Assembly: GCF_000003815.2 (NCBI RefSeq)
Contig: NC_049980.1
Span: 16,055,576-16,078,210 of the forward strand
DNA length: 22,635 bases
Source of the DNA: Branchiostoma floridae
Lineage: Eukaryota; Chordata; Leptocardii; Amphioxiformes; Branchiostomatidae
Reading direction: 5' to 3'
Part shown: in pieces, positions 1 through 9,100 of the stretch
Numbering within the stretch: position 1 is the first letter of the stretch
Layout: each line of letters begins with the position of its first letter
The notes under the pieces: generated by a model
Told to the model about the DNA's origin: nothing
Databases searched by the model: none
What the model saw: only the letters and a program-made list of their open reading frames with translations
Position numbers and translations under genes: made by a program

Positions 1-151
1 GGCTGTGCACTTCATCAAAGCCATACTAGCTTGTTGATAAGTCCTCATCAAGCTTTTATCATAAACCTGACAGACAGGAACATTTCAAGATGTACAGCCA
101 GCCAAAGATATGTGACTAGATAAGACATACTGAAGGTGTGCCTCAGGGGTC

Positions 152-210
152 TTTAAAAGTTCTACATCAGTCCCGTCTATTTTGACGCTTTACATTCAGA
201 TCAGGTAAGT
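152..210 (+). promoter_or_regulatory. Possible TATA-like box and non-coding first-exon splice donor
   Basis: CTTTAAAAG at 151-159 lies about 50 nt before ATCAG|GTAAGTA, a consensus splice donor with the cut after 204. Together they could mark a short non-coding 5' exon of the receptor gene, splicing to an acceptor such as ACTTTCAG near 1049. No acceptor with a good pyrimidine tract is visible, so this is a weak alternative to transcription starting just upstream of 1268. Confidence 0.2.
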
Positions 211-652
211 ACAGATATCCCCACACCCTCTGCAGCATTGTGACGCATAACAAGTAGTTCGACTATTCCAATGTTGACCAGACCGGGTAGGAGAGGCCCA
301 GATCAGTGTCCGGTTTGCAACTAGTACATGAATGTCCCTATTTTTTTTTTTAATTTTGATGTTGCTTTATGGTAATAAAATGAATCCCAGATGAATAATC
401 GGTTTCTGAGGATATTTTAGTCAAGGATTTAAACTTGATACCTTTGGCAGATTCCTTTTTAAATTCAAGTACTCCTTAAAGTACACACTTAAAGTTAATG
501 TTCGCCTTTTGCTTTGAGGATATAGGTCAAAATTTTAGAAAATAGATAAATTTCACATATCGGCCTATATTGTGGTAGATTAAGTCAATAGGAAGACGCT
601 GGTGTCCGGAATCTAAAAGTTTCACTTTCAGCCAGTAAGCAGGTTTTTCACA

Positions 653-665
653 CTGCTCTCCCCCC

Positions 666-696
<31 letters not shown>

Positions 697-735
697 CTCT
701 CTTTCTGTCCCTCTCTCTCTCTCTCTCCTTCTCTA
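653..735. repeat. CT/TTTC microsatellite
   Basis: Roughly 80 nt of (CT)n interrupted by CTTT and CCC runs. It is a polypyrimidine tract on the + strand, about 530 nt upstream of the receptor start codon. Confidence 0.9.
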
Positions 736-1151
736 GTACCTAGACCCTTGGTCGTTGGCTGGACAATGATATAGATAGGGAGATTTCCACTCTCCTTTGT
801 GAGGCTGGGAGCCACTCTTTGATGTTATCTTCCTTGTCACCCCGTCATCGCCCTCCTTTTAGAGTGGCCTGCATGATTACCTTAGGCAGGTTGTGCTGGC
901 GTATCACTGGAGTTTGCGTCTCTTCATGGTTGTTCAAGAGATTGTCTTTTGGCTGACACTGCAGCTTCTTTTTAAAATGCACATTACATACATACATATA
1001 CAAACGTTGTGTAAGTCGCATCCAATGGTTTGCAAGTACGACTTTCAGGCGTGTGTACATGTGATAATCAGTTGGACACTTATTTTTTACATAAGCAGCC
1101 CTACCGAAATACAACATTACCATATGCCAGTCAGTGATGACGTGTGCACTA

Positions 1152-1158
1152 TTATAAG
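1152..1158 (+). promoter_or_regulatory. TATA-like box upstream of receptor ATG
   Basis: TTATAAG lies 110 nt before the ATG. Initiation about 30 nt downstream would give an unspliced 5' UTR of about 85 nt. There is no strong initiator or CCAAT nearby, so this is only a candidate. Confidence 0.25.
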
Positions 1159-1267
1159 CTGGTGCGACTGCCTGCGGTACGGGAACGCATAGGCGGCAGT
1201 CGGGTACGAAGCGCGGAAGAACTAACAGTAATAGAGGACGACATCGGCTGCCGAAGTGGTCGGAACT

Positions 1268-1699
1268 ATGCCTCTCACCAAGGGAAAATGGTCAATCGCG
1301 AATTTGACTTACGAGGTTTTCCCGACTGACGAAGTGGCATACATATTATCCCCAATGACTCCAACTTCTGTGTCCATAGACACCACAGACGCGGACAACG
1401 TGACGAATTCGACCATTTCGTCGTATCCGGAGGTGCCAACCTTCAGCGACCACCACCTGATGAAAGTCGTCATCACTTCGTTCCTGTTTCTGTGGGCCGC
1501 CGTAGGGAACGTGTCGGTGTTGGCGGTGATGCAGCGGTCGCGCTCCCGGAGCAGGACTCCTCTCCACTCCCTGGTGTTCCAGCTCACGGTCGCAGACTCC
1601 CTGGTCACCTTCATCACCATGCCGTCTGAGGCCGCCTGGGCCGCCACCGTGTCGTGGAAGGCTGGAGAAGTCATGTGCAGAGTCATCAAGTTTCTGCAG
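1268..1699 (+). CDS. Receptor exon 1: N-terminus, TM1, TM2, start of TM3 (residues 1-144)
   Basis: The ATG at 1268 is the first in this frame after an in-frame TAG at 1232-1234, so I take it as the start. Later Met codons (M30, M65) would remove the glycosylated ectodomain. The exon encodes a 63-residue extracellular tail with three NxT/S sites, then TM1, a basic first intracellular loop (R90-R96 rich in Ser/Arg), TM2 with the LTVAD motif, ECL1 with W124/W130, and C137. It ends after CAG (Q144) at a GT donor (1700), phase 0. Reading on into the intron gives only 14 more codons before a stop. An upstream non-coding exon cannot be excluded. Confidence 0.88.
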
Positions 1700-4600
1700 G
1701 TATTCGTTTGTCAGATTATCTTTTTTCGGAGGACTTTTGTGTGATGACTGTTCCCAGTCAAAACCATATTTTCATTACCTCCTTCCACCAGCGGTTGCGA
1801 CCGCGCGGCGATTGCTGAGATGAGCGACCAAAGATTTTACAGATGGTTGAACGAATGTAATATCAACGTTTATGAAAGTCAGACAGCAGGTAACGTTAAC
1901 AATATTCAAATACAATTCAATCTCTACAACTGGGTAAAAACGAAGATTTACTTCCGGACGTTTTGAGTGGCATCCTTCACTCTAGAATCTCCGTTTTTAT
2001 CCAGTTGTAAAGATTGAAGTGTATTTTTTGTGCCTTGTTGTCTTTTACAGTCTACTTCTTTATAGTGTATCATATTCCGATTAAAAAATCAAGGGTCAAA
2101 CAACTCTAATTCTGGTCGGTCAACGGTAGCTCGAGGATCGCCGTCTAGCAGACTAGTGACATGTTTCCCCGATGTAGATGCAACAGGTCTCTTAAATGCA
2201 TTTCCGGGAAACAGCGTTTGACAATAACGACAACTTTATTGCAAGATCATGCCCGAAAGGCTAACTGCAAAAAAAAGCAAAACAGTGGTATACGGAATTG
2301 TGGCAACATACAGCGGTCTGTCCATCAGTTTCCATGTCAGTAATGCTGTTATATTGTGGGACTTGTGTAACTCGAGATGAGTTCATATTTGGAATACGAG
2401 GTATATACAAAAAGTCTCTTAAATGTATTTTCGCATTTGATAATAATTGTAATTATATTGCAACACCATGCTCAGGTGTAAATGAGTATCTAGCTGCGGC
2501 TAGTGGCCTTGGCGGGGCTTTGTGGCCGAGACAGGCTTAGGGGCATGTTCCGACATGACGCACCCGCCATGACACACGAGTCGCGCGATCGGGGGTAGGA
2601 GGAACTCCTTACATCCTTGGTCGGAAGTTCTCCTAGGAGACGGATACTCCGAATAACAAAGCTGCATCTGCTAAAGCCGTCTCACACGTGTCATACAATT
2701 CTGTCCCTGTGAGACTTCAAGTGCTCCAGTAGACAAGAGGGTGGAGAAGGAATTGCACACCCCTCCTTCATCATAAAAAGTCATGTGCAGGTCAGGCAAA
2801 ACAGATAAATGCCTGTCTGCCTGCTCATCCGTCGAATCGACAGGACAACCATAAAAATAATTGCAAGACCATGCCCGAATACCAACTGCTAATAGTGGTA
2901 TACGGAATCGTAGCAACATACAGCCATCTATCCATCAGTTTCACCTTCAGTTGTGTTTTATCCAAAGTATAATGACGAGCACTTAAAAGATAAGACGGGC
3001 GGCTCATTGTCCTCAAAAAATGTTGGGGAAGCACTTTGGCGCTGATTCGTCATGAAAATATCGACAGAAAATACGAACATAATTGATTGTACGCTGAGAG
3101 GCCAACTTCCAGACTAATGCTGTTGACTTTTTGTTTGAACAATAGTGCCGTCTAAAATAGTCGATATCGTTTGGCTGTTTGGTGGCCTAAAACCGGCGTT
3201 ACCCTGTTAATAGGATTATGCTTCGGTCATGTCATTATTGGAAAAAGTGACCCGGCCTCGAAGTACACGGGCTGTTTTATGCACTTTCGGCTGTGGCTCC
3301 TACGTGGCCCCATGGGACACCTTGTGGCTGCCGGGTTGTATTTGGGCACGGCCGGGCCTCGGAGTTTTTTCTTAAACCTGTAGTTAAAATCAGCCCAAGA
3401 CCCGGTGACAAATAAACGCTGTGTTATGATCTTGAAAACACCAAGAGGTAGCCCCGTGGTAGGTGGTCCACCGGGACCAGAGCCCAGTCGGGGCACTGAT
3501 GCCATTGTGACTACAGCATTAAACGGCAGAGTTGACTGTGTTGCACTATTGGTGAGAGAACTGAATAAGGTGGGGAAAAATTCAAAATTTTCTTTCAGTT
3601 TTCCACATATTTACATTTGTGTAAGTATACATAGGATTATGCCAAAGTATCTTTATTGGAAATCAATTTCTTCATCTTTGTTCTGTTTTCATATTTTGAC
3701 AGTGGCGCCATCTTTTCGATCTTCCCTGGAAGGTTTGGCTACGCACCCCAAGCCTTCTGGTCCTTTGTGTAGTTGTTCTCTCAGCGAGCCAACAAATGTA
3801 CGATAACATCTTCTGGACCTATTGAACCGATCCGTGTGCATGTTTACAGGTTATTGGACTGTACCAGTCGACGTTTATCACGGTGGCGATAAGTCTGGAC
3901 CGGGCGGTCGCCGTGCTGTTCCCCTTCAGTAAGAGCGGAGCTCCACATCGCACCAAGGTCATGATCATCATCTGCTGGGTCCTCAGCACAGTCTTCAGCT
4001 TCCCGCAGGTACCACTCTCCTCTCCAATTAACCTCGCTTCCAGTAGACGGCTATCTCTGAGCAACCGTGTAGCGGCCAAATTGGGATTTGTGTGACCCAT
4101 CGTCTGATATGCTGTGAAATGCACATGAATGATATACGAGCGTAAAAGACGTCAAATCTGACCAAAGTTTTTATCATATCGTTCTTTTGAAATTCTTTTC
4201 GCAATCTGTCACTGTCTGGTCGCAGCACGCTCACAGCCTCTAATGGGAAGGGGATGTCATTATGTGATGAACGGCCTTATCATACATAATATCACTCTCC
4301 TATTTAACTGATATATTGAAGATTACGCTTCTGAAGTAACATTTTATTGAGTGTGCCTGGTGCACCCCTGGTGAATGACAAATAGAGCCTGTAACACACT
4401 AGGACGACGACAGTGAATTATCGTGTTTCCCCGGTAGCCTGAGGGGAATACATATTGTTTTTGCTGGTGTGTTCTTTTTTTCCAAAACTTATTCTTCTCC
4501 CACCTGTAGCCAATCAGAGCTTGGGTTGGATATTAGCTGCTTTTTTCTCGCACACATACATAAACACATATATACAAGCCATGGCCTAAGATATATGATA

Positions 4601-7600
4601 TTCAGATCACGCCTCCCTAAAAACCCACACTATCCTTTCATCTTTGGCCCTTGTCTTTTGATTTCATGTTGAAATTTACTGACGGTAGAATCTTATGGAA
4701 CTACTTCACCATGGAGTATGACTAATGCGAGCGGGGTTCTGTTGAGGAGACGCCCTCTCTGGTTTTTAAGTGGCTGCCTTTTTTTTACTCAGCGTAATGT
4801 GTGAAATAGAACTCACAAAAAAGAGCAGAAGAGATATCGACGTTGTTTGAGGTACAATTAGTACTTAAGTATGTACTTGCAACACAGTCACACTTTATCA
4901 TTTAGCGCACTCATTTTGTTCTGTATGCAACGTTACATTGATGGTAAAATAAAGTTAGAGTAATCACTACTAATGCACCAGAACAATGAGATCAGGTGGC
5001 CCTAAGATTCAGTTGGTGCTTGTCAGTTGGTCCTTGAAGAGTAAAATCGACCTTTGGGCTTGATTGAATAGCTGGTGCTAAACTGAATGCTAAATGAAAC
5101 TTCAGAACGCTTTCTTCTTCTTCTTAAGATCTTCCGGTTATATATCAAGAGTAATGGCTCTGCCATCCTGACTGGTCCCATTACTTTCAAGATCGCCCAG
5201 TCCCTTGCGTTACCCCAAAGGTAACACTTCAAGACAGCTCTCAGTAATTCATAAGTACTGTGAGTGTGATCCTCCAGGACAACACAGGAATACCAACATG
5301 AACGTGAGACAGTACTTTCAGATAGAATAGCACACCATCTAAGATGGCACCGCCTGATATAAGATGCCAGGTAGAAACAAGCTGACCATACAAGAGGTTG
5401 AGATCAAACACTTCATATACATAATTACAACAAACCTTGGGTAACGTTGCAGTTCTTCTATATCTCAGCGGAGATAGGCAAAGTCGAGATTGTTTATTGA
5501 GAACAAATACTAGTAGTTGAATATTATTGATGCGACCTTTACTGCCGAGCCCCGCTACAGTGCTATTGATCTAAATTGCTATGAGGATCCGCCGGCACTA
5601 TGATGCATCATTGTTACCAAATAATGACATGAAGTTACCTACTCTCAACATTAGCAGTCAGACAGGTTTTATCCCGTCTCCTCTTGCTGCACCATTTCCA
5701 CAGTAAAGCTCTCTGGGACCAATAACAGCGATTACCTCTGGCAAAGATAGACGCTTTGCTCCAGGCAGGTTAAGACGCCATCCCCAATGGACGAGCAGGA
5801 AAGGTTGGGGAACCAGTCAAGGGTACAACATGGCGTAAGCATCCCCCTCACGTAGACATAGGGGAAAGTCCAATGTCTCGTGAAGCCTACATTCTCTTAG
5901 GCCACTTTGCTCTAGACGGCGATCGCTAATACCCGCTTCACATTAGGCGTGATTCGATCGGAAGACTAGTTTACGAGCTCTAAATGACATTTTCGTGAGT
6001 AAGACGTCCGATGTTCTCACGATCATCTTGCGATTTTTAGGGATCGCCTGCAATTTTCAGGAGTCTTACGACGGTCGCGGTGCAGCGAAACATGTTCTTA
6101 ACATAAGCGACAAGTCGCAGGAGATCTCCGAGATCGCAGAGCTCGTTACCGAGTCGCAGATCGTGCGTGCGAATCGTGCGTACCTCGCAAGGGCATCGGT
6201 CAATAGTCTTGCGTCAATCCAACGATTGAAGACCGATAGGCGAGCACAGACATAGTTATTAATCATCGAACGCAAATCGGATGGCGAACGCCCGTTAGTC
6301 GGGCGACGTTCGGGCGACGTTCACCCGACTTCCGATTGTTTACAAATATTGAATTTCTGGGAATGTGAGGGTAATTCTAACATTGTGGCCCCTGTGGCAG
6401 TATGTAGGCTGGCTTTGTGACACACTTTCCTTTCTTGTGTGATTTCTATTATGCCCGCGCATTCCATTCATTGGTTAAAAAGATTCCGACAACAAAATAA
6501 GCAACATATATTGATCTCTTGCCTTTTTTGAGGAACGTTTTGTGTTCCCTTGTCCGCGTGCAAGAGGTCATGGGAGGTTCATTATCATAGATTTATTCAC
6601 CGTCGATCGCACGAGGCTCGCTCATATGTGAGAGGAACAGATTTTGGGCCAAAAATACGCAAGACCATCTTAAGATCTTAAAATCAGCCAACCTTCCTGC
6701 GATCGCGAAGTACGTCCGAAGATCGTATATAATGTGAGGCGGGTATAAGCGACCGTAGAGCGACCGAAATGGGATTAGTTTATAGTTGGAATATGATGCA
6801 AGATGTGAAAGTATGACTACAATGACAATCACAAGAACGACAAACGGCACACAGAACGACAAAAACGTTAGGAGATTTGATGAGCGACCTGTCAACTCTT
6901 AGTCGCTCAGTGGTCACAGCGTAGTCGTAGCCTTCAATGGAAGCGGGTGTCTGTTTTCTCAGTACTATTCTCAAGAAGATCGTCTTGGGCTTCATTCCAA
7001 ACAATAATGAAGTAATAAGAAACCGGGACATATTTAACTCATAAAATATGTATAGCAGCACTATGCATCCATAGATAACAGTTAACACTTCACCTGTTTG
7101 TCTACAAGGTATAGAGCATGATACACTATCAATTGTGATGTCGTTCTGTACAGGCGATCATTTTTCACATCGAGCGACTTGTCCCGGGGTTTGAGCAATG
7201 CGTCGACTTCAACTTCTACGGAGCCAAGTGGCAGAAACAGCTGTACAACACCGCGTCGTTCGTCCTCATCTACCCGCTGCCTCTCGTCATCATCATCACG
7301 GCTTACGTCTGCATCATTCTCCGTATCACCAAGAACACAAGGACCAAAGGTCAGTCCTGACGCATAAACAAACCAAACAAACAATCAAGTTTGAATCCTT
7401 CCATCTTTCCATATTTCATCTTCAGCTATACAGCCAGCGCAGCAGAATTAACATAATAGGATGCTTCTGAATGACGTGAACTTTACTACGGATGTTAGCT
7501 TGATTTTAAAAACATACATGAATGTACAACGTTATCATACGAAGGGTAGGTAACAGAAGATAGATAAGACAAAATTACTTATGCCCAACATGGGCTAAAT

Positions 7601-8298
7601 GCATTGAGTAAGACAGCTGAAATAAAGGGTAGAATATATCTTTATCTACAAATTTTCTCAAAACATGATGTAGACAAAGTTACAAAGTTGATGGGTGTGG
7701 AAAATATTCTTCTTGATCAATCTGCGTGATCAACTTGATGGCCAAAATCCAAAGATCTGTCAATTGAAAGTTATGGGCAGAATGATAAGACATAGATTAC
7801 ATTATTTCTGTAGGTAACGCCTTTTCCGGATCACAGCACGTTCGGTCTGAAATGGACGCCAGAAGGGAGCAAGTCTTTACCAGGGCAAAGATCCGGACAT
7901 TGTGGATGACGGTGGGCATTGTCACTGCCTTCGTGGTGTGCTGGACGCCATTTTATGTCCACCTGTTCTGGGTAAACTACTTCGACACCAGCCATGTCTC
8001 CAGGATGCTGACCGACCTGCTGTATCTGTTCGGGATGTCCAACGCTTGTGTCAACCCCATGGTGTACGGCCTCAGCACGTTTCTCCGCGCGCCTCCCAAC
8101 TCCAACAAGACCCGCTCACAAACTCTGCACGTCCTCTACACTCTCAAGAACCACACCGACAACAGCTGCGTGAGTAGGAGTCCATCAAGACGCATTAATA
8201 ACGTGGACAAGACCGTTTTAGTGCATTCTACCGTTAGTCAGGAATCAGCCACAAATGGCGAACACATGCACAGCAAATACAGAGAAACTTCCTGCTGA
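1268..8298 (+). CDS. GnRH/corazonin/AKH-type neuropeptide G protein-coupled receptor (four coding exons)
   Basis: Spliced CDS of 1,272 nt encoding 423 residues, a normal length for this family. The product should be a plasma-membrane receptor for an amidated neuropeptide, probably Gq-coupled; ligand and coupling are inferred from family. Seen directly: N-glycosylation sites at N12, N44 and N47; TM1 about 65-88 with GN (80-81); TM2 about 98-122 with D110 (2.50); C137 (3.25) and C213 in ECL2, a likely disulfide; L160-D161-R162 in place of DRY; W187 (4.50); FPQ 195-197; FHIE 201-204; W223-Q and YN 228-229 before TM5; CWTPFY 305-310 in TM6; N343-P-M-V-Y in TM7; a Ser/Thr-containing tail of about 70 residues. 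The CWTP(Y/F)Y box and the FHxE...QCV loop separate it from most other class A groups. Asn343 where vertebrate GnRH receptors have Asp suggests the invertebrate-type branch. Vasopressin-type receptors are the next nearest alternative. Confidence 0.88.
1910..2024 (-). mobile_element. Long palindrome with degenerate hammerhead-ribozyme-like core (Penelope-type relic?)
   Basis: Arms 1910-1948 and 1986-2024 are reverse complements over 39 nt with 4 mismatches, enclosing a 37-nt loop. On the minus strand the loop reads CTA, GAGTG, an 8-nt turn, CACTC, AAAACGTC. That matches stem II plus the GAAAC-GTC part of a type I hammerhead ribozyme, with GAAAC changed to AAAAC as CpG decay would do and the CTGANGA box lost. 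The long arms would be stem I. Minimal type I hammerheads of this design are known in Penelope-like retroelements; the assignment here is inference. Confidence 0.4.
2186..2331 (-). repeat. Dispersed repeat B, copy a (LINE 3' tail-like)
   Basis: Shares GTCTCTTAAATG with copy b, and TTGCAAGA-CATGCCCGAA plus AGTGGTATACGGAAT...CCATCAGTTTC with copy c. Read on the minus strand it runs toward CTTGCAATAAAG, which contains an AATAAA hexamer, so it may be the 3' end of a retroelement. Family not identified. Confidence 0.5.
2414..2476 (-). repeat. Dispersed repeat B, copy b (partial)
   Basis: GTCTCTTAAATGTATTT, then TTTGATAATAA and ATATTGCAACACCATGCTC, parallel copy a in the same order and spacing with substitutions. 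It lacks the downstream AGTGGTATACGG portion. Confidence 0.45.
2857..2941 (-). repeat. Dispersed repeat B, copy c
   Basis: ATTGCAAGACCATGCCCGAA, AGTGGTATACGGAATCG, GCAACATACAGCC and TCCATCAGTTTC match copy a with few changes. The poly-A stretch present in copy a is missing here. Confidence 0.55.
3190..3500. other. GC-rich unidentified block in intron 1
   Basis: The base composition is clearly more GC-rich than the flanks, and the block is open in a + frame (3171-3383) and a - frame (3227-3505). Neither translation shows a domain I know. A fragment of a mobile element is the simplest reading. Confidence 0.3.
3850..4008 (+). CDS. Receptor exon 2: TM3 end, ICL2, TM4 (residues 145-197)
   Basis: A 159-nt exon (53 codons, phase 0 at both ends) between a TTTACAG acceptor and a CAG|GT donor. 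It encodes the inner half of TM3 (GLYQSTFITVAISLDR), ICL2 (AVAVLFPF then K172 and R178) and TM4 with W187, ending FPQ. LDR replaces the common DRY, and the pattern ITVxISLDR is typical of GnRH/AKH/corazonin receptors. The frame stays open beyond the donor for 29 codons, but that extension does not resemble the family, so the splice at 4008 is preferred. Confidence 0.9.
4009..7153 (+). other. Intron 2 of the receptor gene (phase 0, 3,145 nt)
   Basis: GTACCA donor and CTGTACAG acceptor, placed at the TM4/ECL2 boundary directly after FPQ. About 4009-5900 is AT-rich with no structure I recognise. About 5911-6765 is a foldback element, described separately. 6766-7153 shows nothing further. Confidence 0.85.
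5911..6766. mobile_element. Foldback/MITE-like element in intron 2
   Basis: ATACCCGCTTCACATTA at 5929-5945 has its reverse complement at 6730-6746 with 16 of 17 matches. A second inverted pair, CTTGCGATTTTTAGG at 6027-6041 and CCAAAAATACGCAAG at 6649-6663, lies at nearly the same distance inside each arm. A central hairpin (AATCGGA 6275-6281, AGTCGGG 6297-6303, CCCGACT 6324-6330, TCCGATT 6331-6337) sits at the midpoint. The element is CpG-rich, unlike the rest of the intron. It includes an 86-codon frame starting GTG (5995-6255) that I do not believe is a gene. Exact ends and target duplication were not resolved. Confidence 0.55.
7154..7349 (+). CDS. Receptor exon 3: ECL2, TM5, start of ICL3 (residues 198-263)
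   Basis: A 196-nt exon preceded by CTGTACAG and followed by AAAG|GTCAGT. It encodes AIIFHIERLVPGFEQCVDFN, then WQKQLYN and TM5 with P240 (5.50), then a basic start of ICL3 (R254-K262). C213 is the expected ECL2 partner of C137. The exon ends phase 1, with Gly263 split between exons 3 and 4. The 5' end is fixed because the acceptor AG immediately precedes the Ala codon that continues FPQ from exon 2. Confidence 0.9.
7350..7813 (+). other. Intron 3 of the receptor gene (phase 1, 464 nt)
   Basis: GTCAGT donor and TTCTGTAG acceptor, in the third intracellular loop. AT-rich, with no features seen inside. Confidence 0.87.
7814..8298 (+). CDS. Receptor exon 4: ICL3, TM6, TM7, C-terminal tail (residues 264-423)
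   Basis: The acceptor TTCTGTAG at 7806-7813 completes the split Gly codon. The exon encodes the rest of ICL3 (RREQVFTRAKIRTLW, basic), TM6 with CWTPFYVHLFWVNYF, a short ECL3, TM7 (LLYLFGMSNACVNPMVYGL) and a 70-residue cytoplasmic tail. The tail has scattered Ser/Thr (HSTVSQES) and ends RETSC, then TGA at 8296-8298. An internal ATG at 7852 is not a gene start; it falls in ICL3. The tail lacks an obvious palmitoylation Cys just after helix 8. Confidence 0.92.
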
Positions 8299-8479
8299 CT
8301 GATACACTGAGCATACTATGTACATTGCATAGATATTGTTGTGCCATTGCAAAAGAATATTCCTTAATCTAGACAGGTGTGTGTATTTGCATCTGACTTC
8401 AATTGGGGAAAGGGCAAGTAAGTTAGAGGCAGTGGAAGGAGCGAGATGGGCCCCGCCTTCCAAGACCGTGCCCCAGACC

Positions 8480-8501
8480 AAGGAGGTTAAATAACCTCCT
8501 T
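8480..8501. repeat. Perfect 10-bp-arm palindrome in 3' UTR
   Basis: AAGGAGGTTA, AA, TAACCTCCTT. In RNA this makes a 10-bp hairpin with a 2-nt gap (larger once the end pairs open). It is flanked by CCCCAGACC and CCCCAGACA, and is followed by a second small hairpin CAATGG...CCATTG (8509-8528). Confidence 0.7.
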
Positions 8502-8751
8502 CCCCAGACAATGGATAGCAACCCATTGCCCCTGTGGACTAAAACGCTATGGGACTCTTAGCCCTTTCCCTTTATCTCCGATGTAATCATTCTTATGTGA
8601 CAAGCAGGAGCGTAACTGGAGAAGTTGATCTTTCGCCACTAACGAATGGTCTAATATTTTTACCAACAAAGCTGACAAATCCATCATAGCACGGAAATCT
8701 TTTGATTGATGTTTTTGCAAGATAATCTGACAGAGGTCGATCCCTACAAAG

Positions 8752-8757
8752 AATAAA
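8752..8757 (+). terminator. Candidate polyadenylation signal AATAAA
   Basis: First AATAAA after the receptor stop codon, 454 nt downstream of it. The GT-containing sequence that follows (GGATGTAGTTAG) could serve as the downstream element. Confidence 0.4.
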
Positions 8758-9008
8758 TCAGATTTAACGGATGTAGTTAGCCGAAGGACGTCAGCTTGGG
8801 AGCCCGCTGATTGACCGACCAAATCGCAAAACTCAATGGAATGATTTAATGGTCTGGACCGGCACAGTGTTTCACAGCGAGTGCGGCGACGCCGAGGTAA
8901 TACTCACAAACAAGCAGGCTAATCATGTGTGTGGAGCTATAGATCAGAGCAGCATAGAGTATAACAAAGTTTGTTGGTCTTTTCATTCAAAGCCACGTAT
9001 CTACAGAA

Positions 9009-9047
9009 GACGATATTTCGGTGACTGCCTGTCACCTTCCTCAGGGC
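9009..9047 (-). other. Hammerhead-like motif, probable retroelement relic
   Basis: On the minus strand: CTGAGGAA, GGTGAC, AGGCA, GTCACC, GAAATATCGTC. The 6-bp stem is perfect and sits between a CTGANGA box and GAAA, in hammerhead order. There is an extra A before the stem, and no convincing stem I forms between the flanks, so activity is unlikely. Confidence 0.3.
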
Positions 9048-9067
9048 AATAGTGGCTGCATGTACTT

Positions 9068-9100
9068 TGCACTGCAGCTAGGTGTCACCGCTGCAGTGCA
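9068..9100. repeat. 11-bp-arm inverted repeat with inner palindrome
   Basis: TGCACTGCAGC (9068-9078) and GCTGCAGTGCA (9090-9100) are exact reverse complements. The spacer contains GGTGTCACC, itself palindromic. It may belong to the same mobile relic as the motif 20 nt upstream. Confidence 0.6.

Larger units (their letters stand above)
1700..3849 (+). other. Intron 1 of the receptor gene (phase 0, 2,150 nt)
   Basis: GTATTC donor and TTTACAG acceptor, interrupting TM3. It contains a long palindrome at 1910-2024, three related copies of a short dispersed repeat at 2186-2941 and a GC-rich block at 3190-3500. I see no coding potential with family resemblance; the open frames here are short or begin at non-ATG codons. 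Confidence 0.85.
8299..8775 (+). other. Probable 3' UTR of the receptor gene
   Basis: From the TGA stop to just after AATAAA at 8752-8757, the first canonical polyadenylation hexamer downstream. A later AATAAA at 10019-10024 is an alternative. The UTR would include the palindrome at 8480-8501. Confidence 0.4.

Noticed and set aside
845-1192. Overlapping frames on both strands upstream of the receptor
   Set aside because: Low-complexity, His/Tyr-rich translations from AT-rich DNA, without splice or domain support.
1309-1689. 126-codon minus-strand frame opposite exon 1
   Set aside because: A shadow of the receptor coding exon.
1700-1744. Read-through of exon 1 into intron 1 as a truncated receptor isoform
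   Set aside because: It adds 14 unrelated residues before a stop and would lack TM3 onward; the donor is canonical and joins in phase to exon 2.
3227-3505. 92-codon minus-strand frame, Pro/Gly/Arg-rich
   Set aside because: GC-rich composition opens frames on both strands, and no motif was recognised.
5995-6255. 86-codon frame in the CpG-rich part of intron 2
   Set aside because: It begins at GTG, lies within the foldback element and has no family resemblance.
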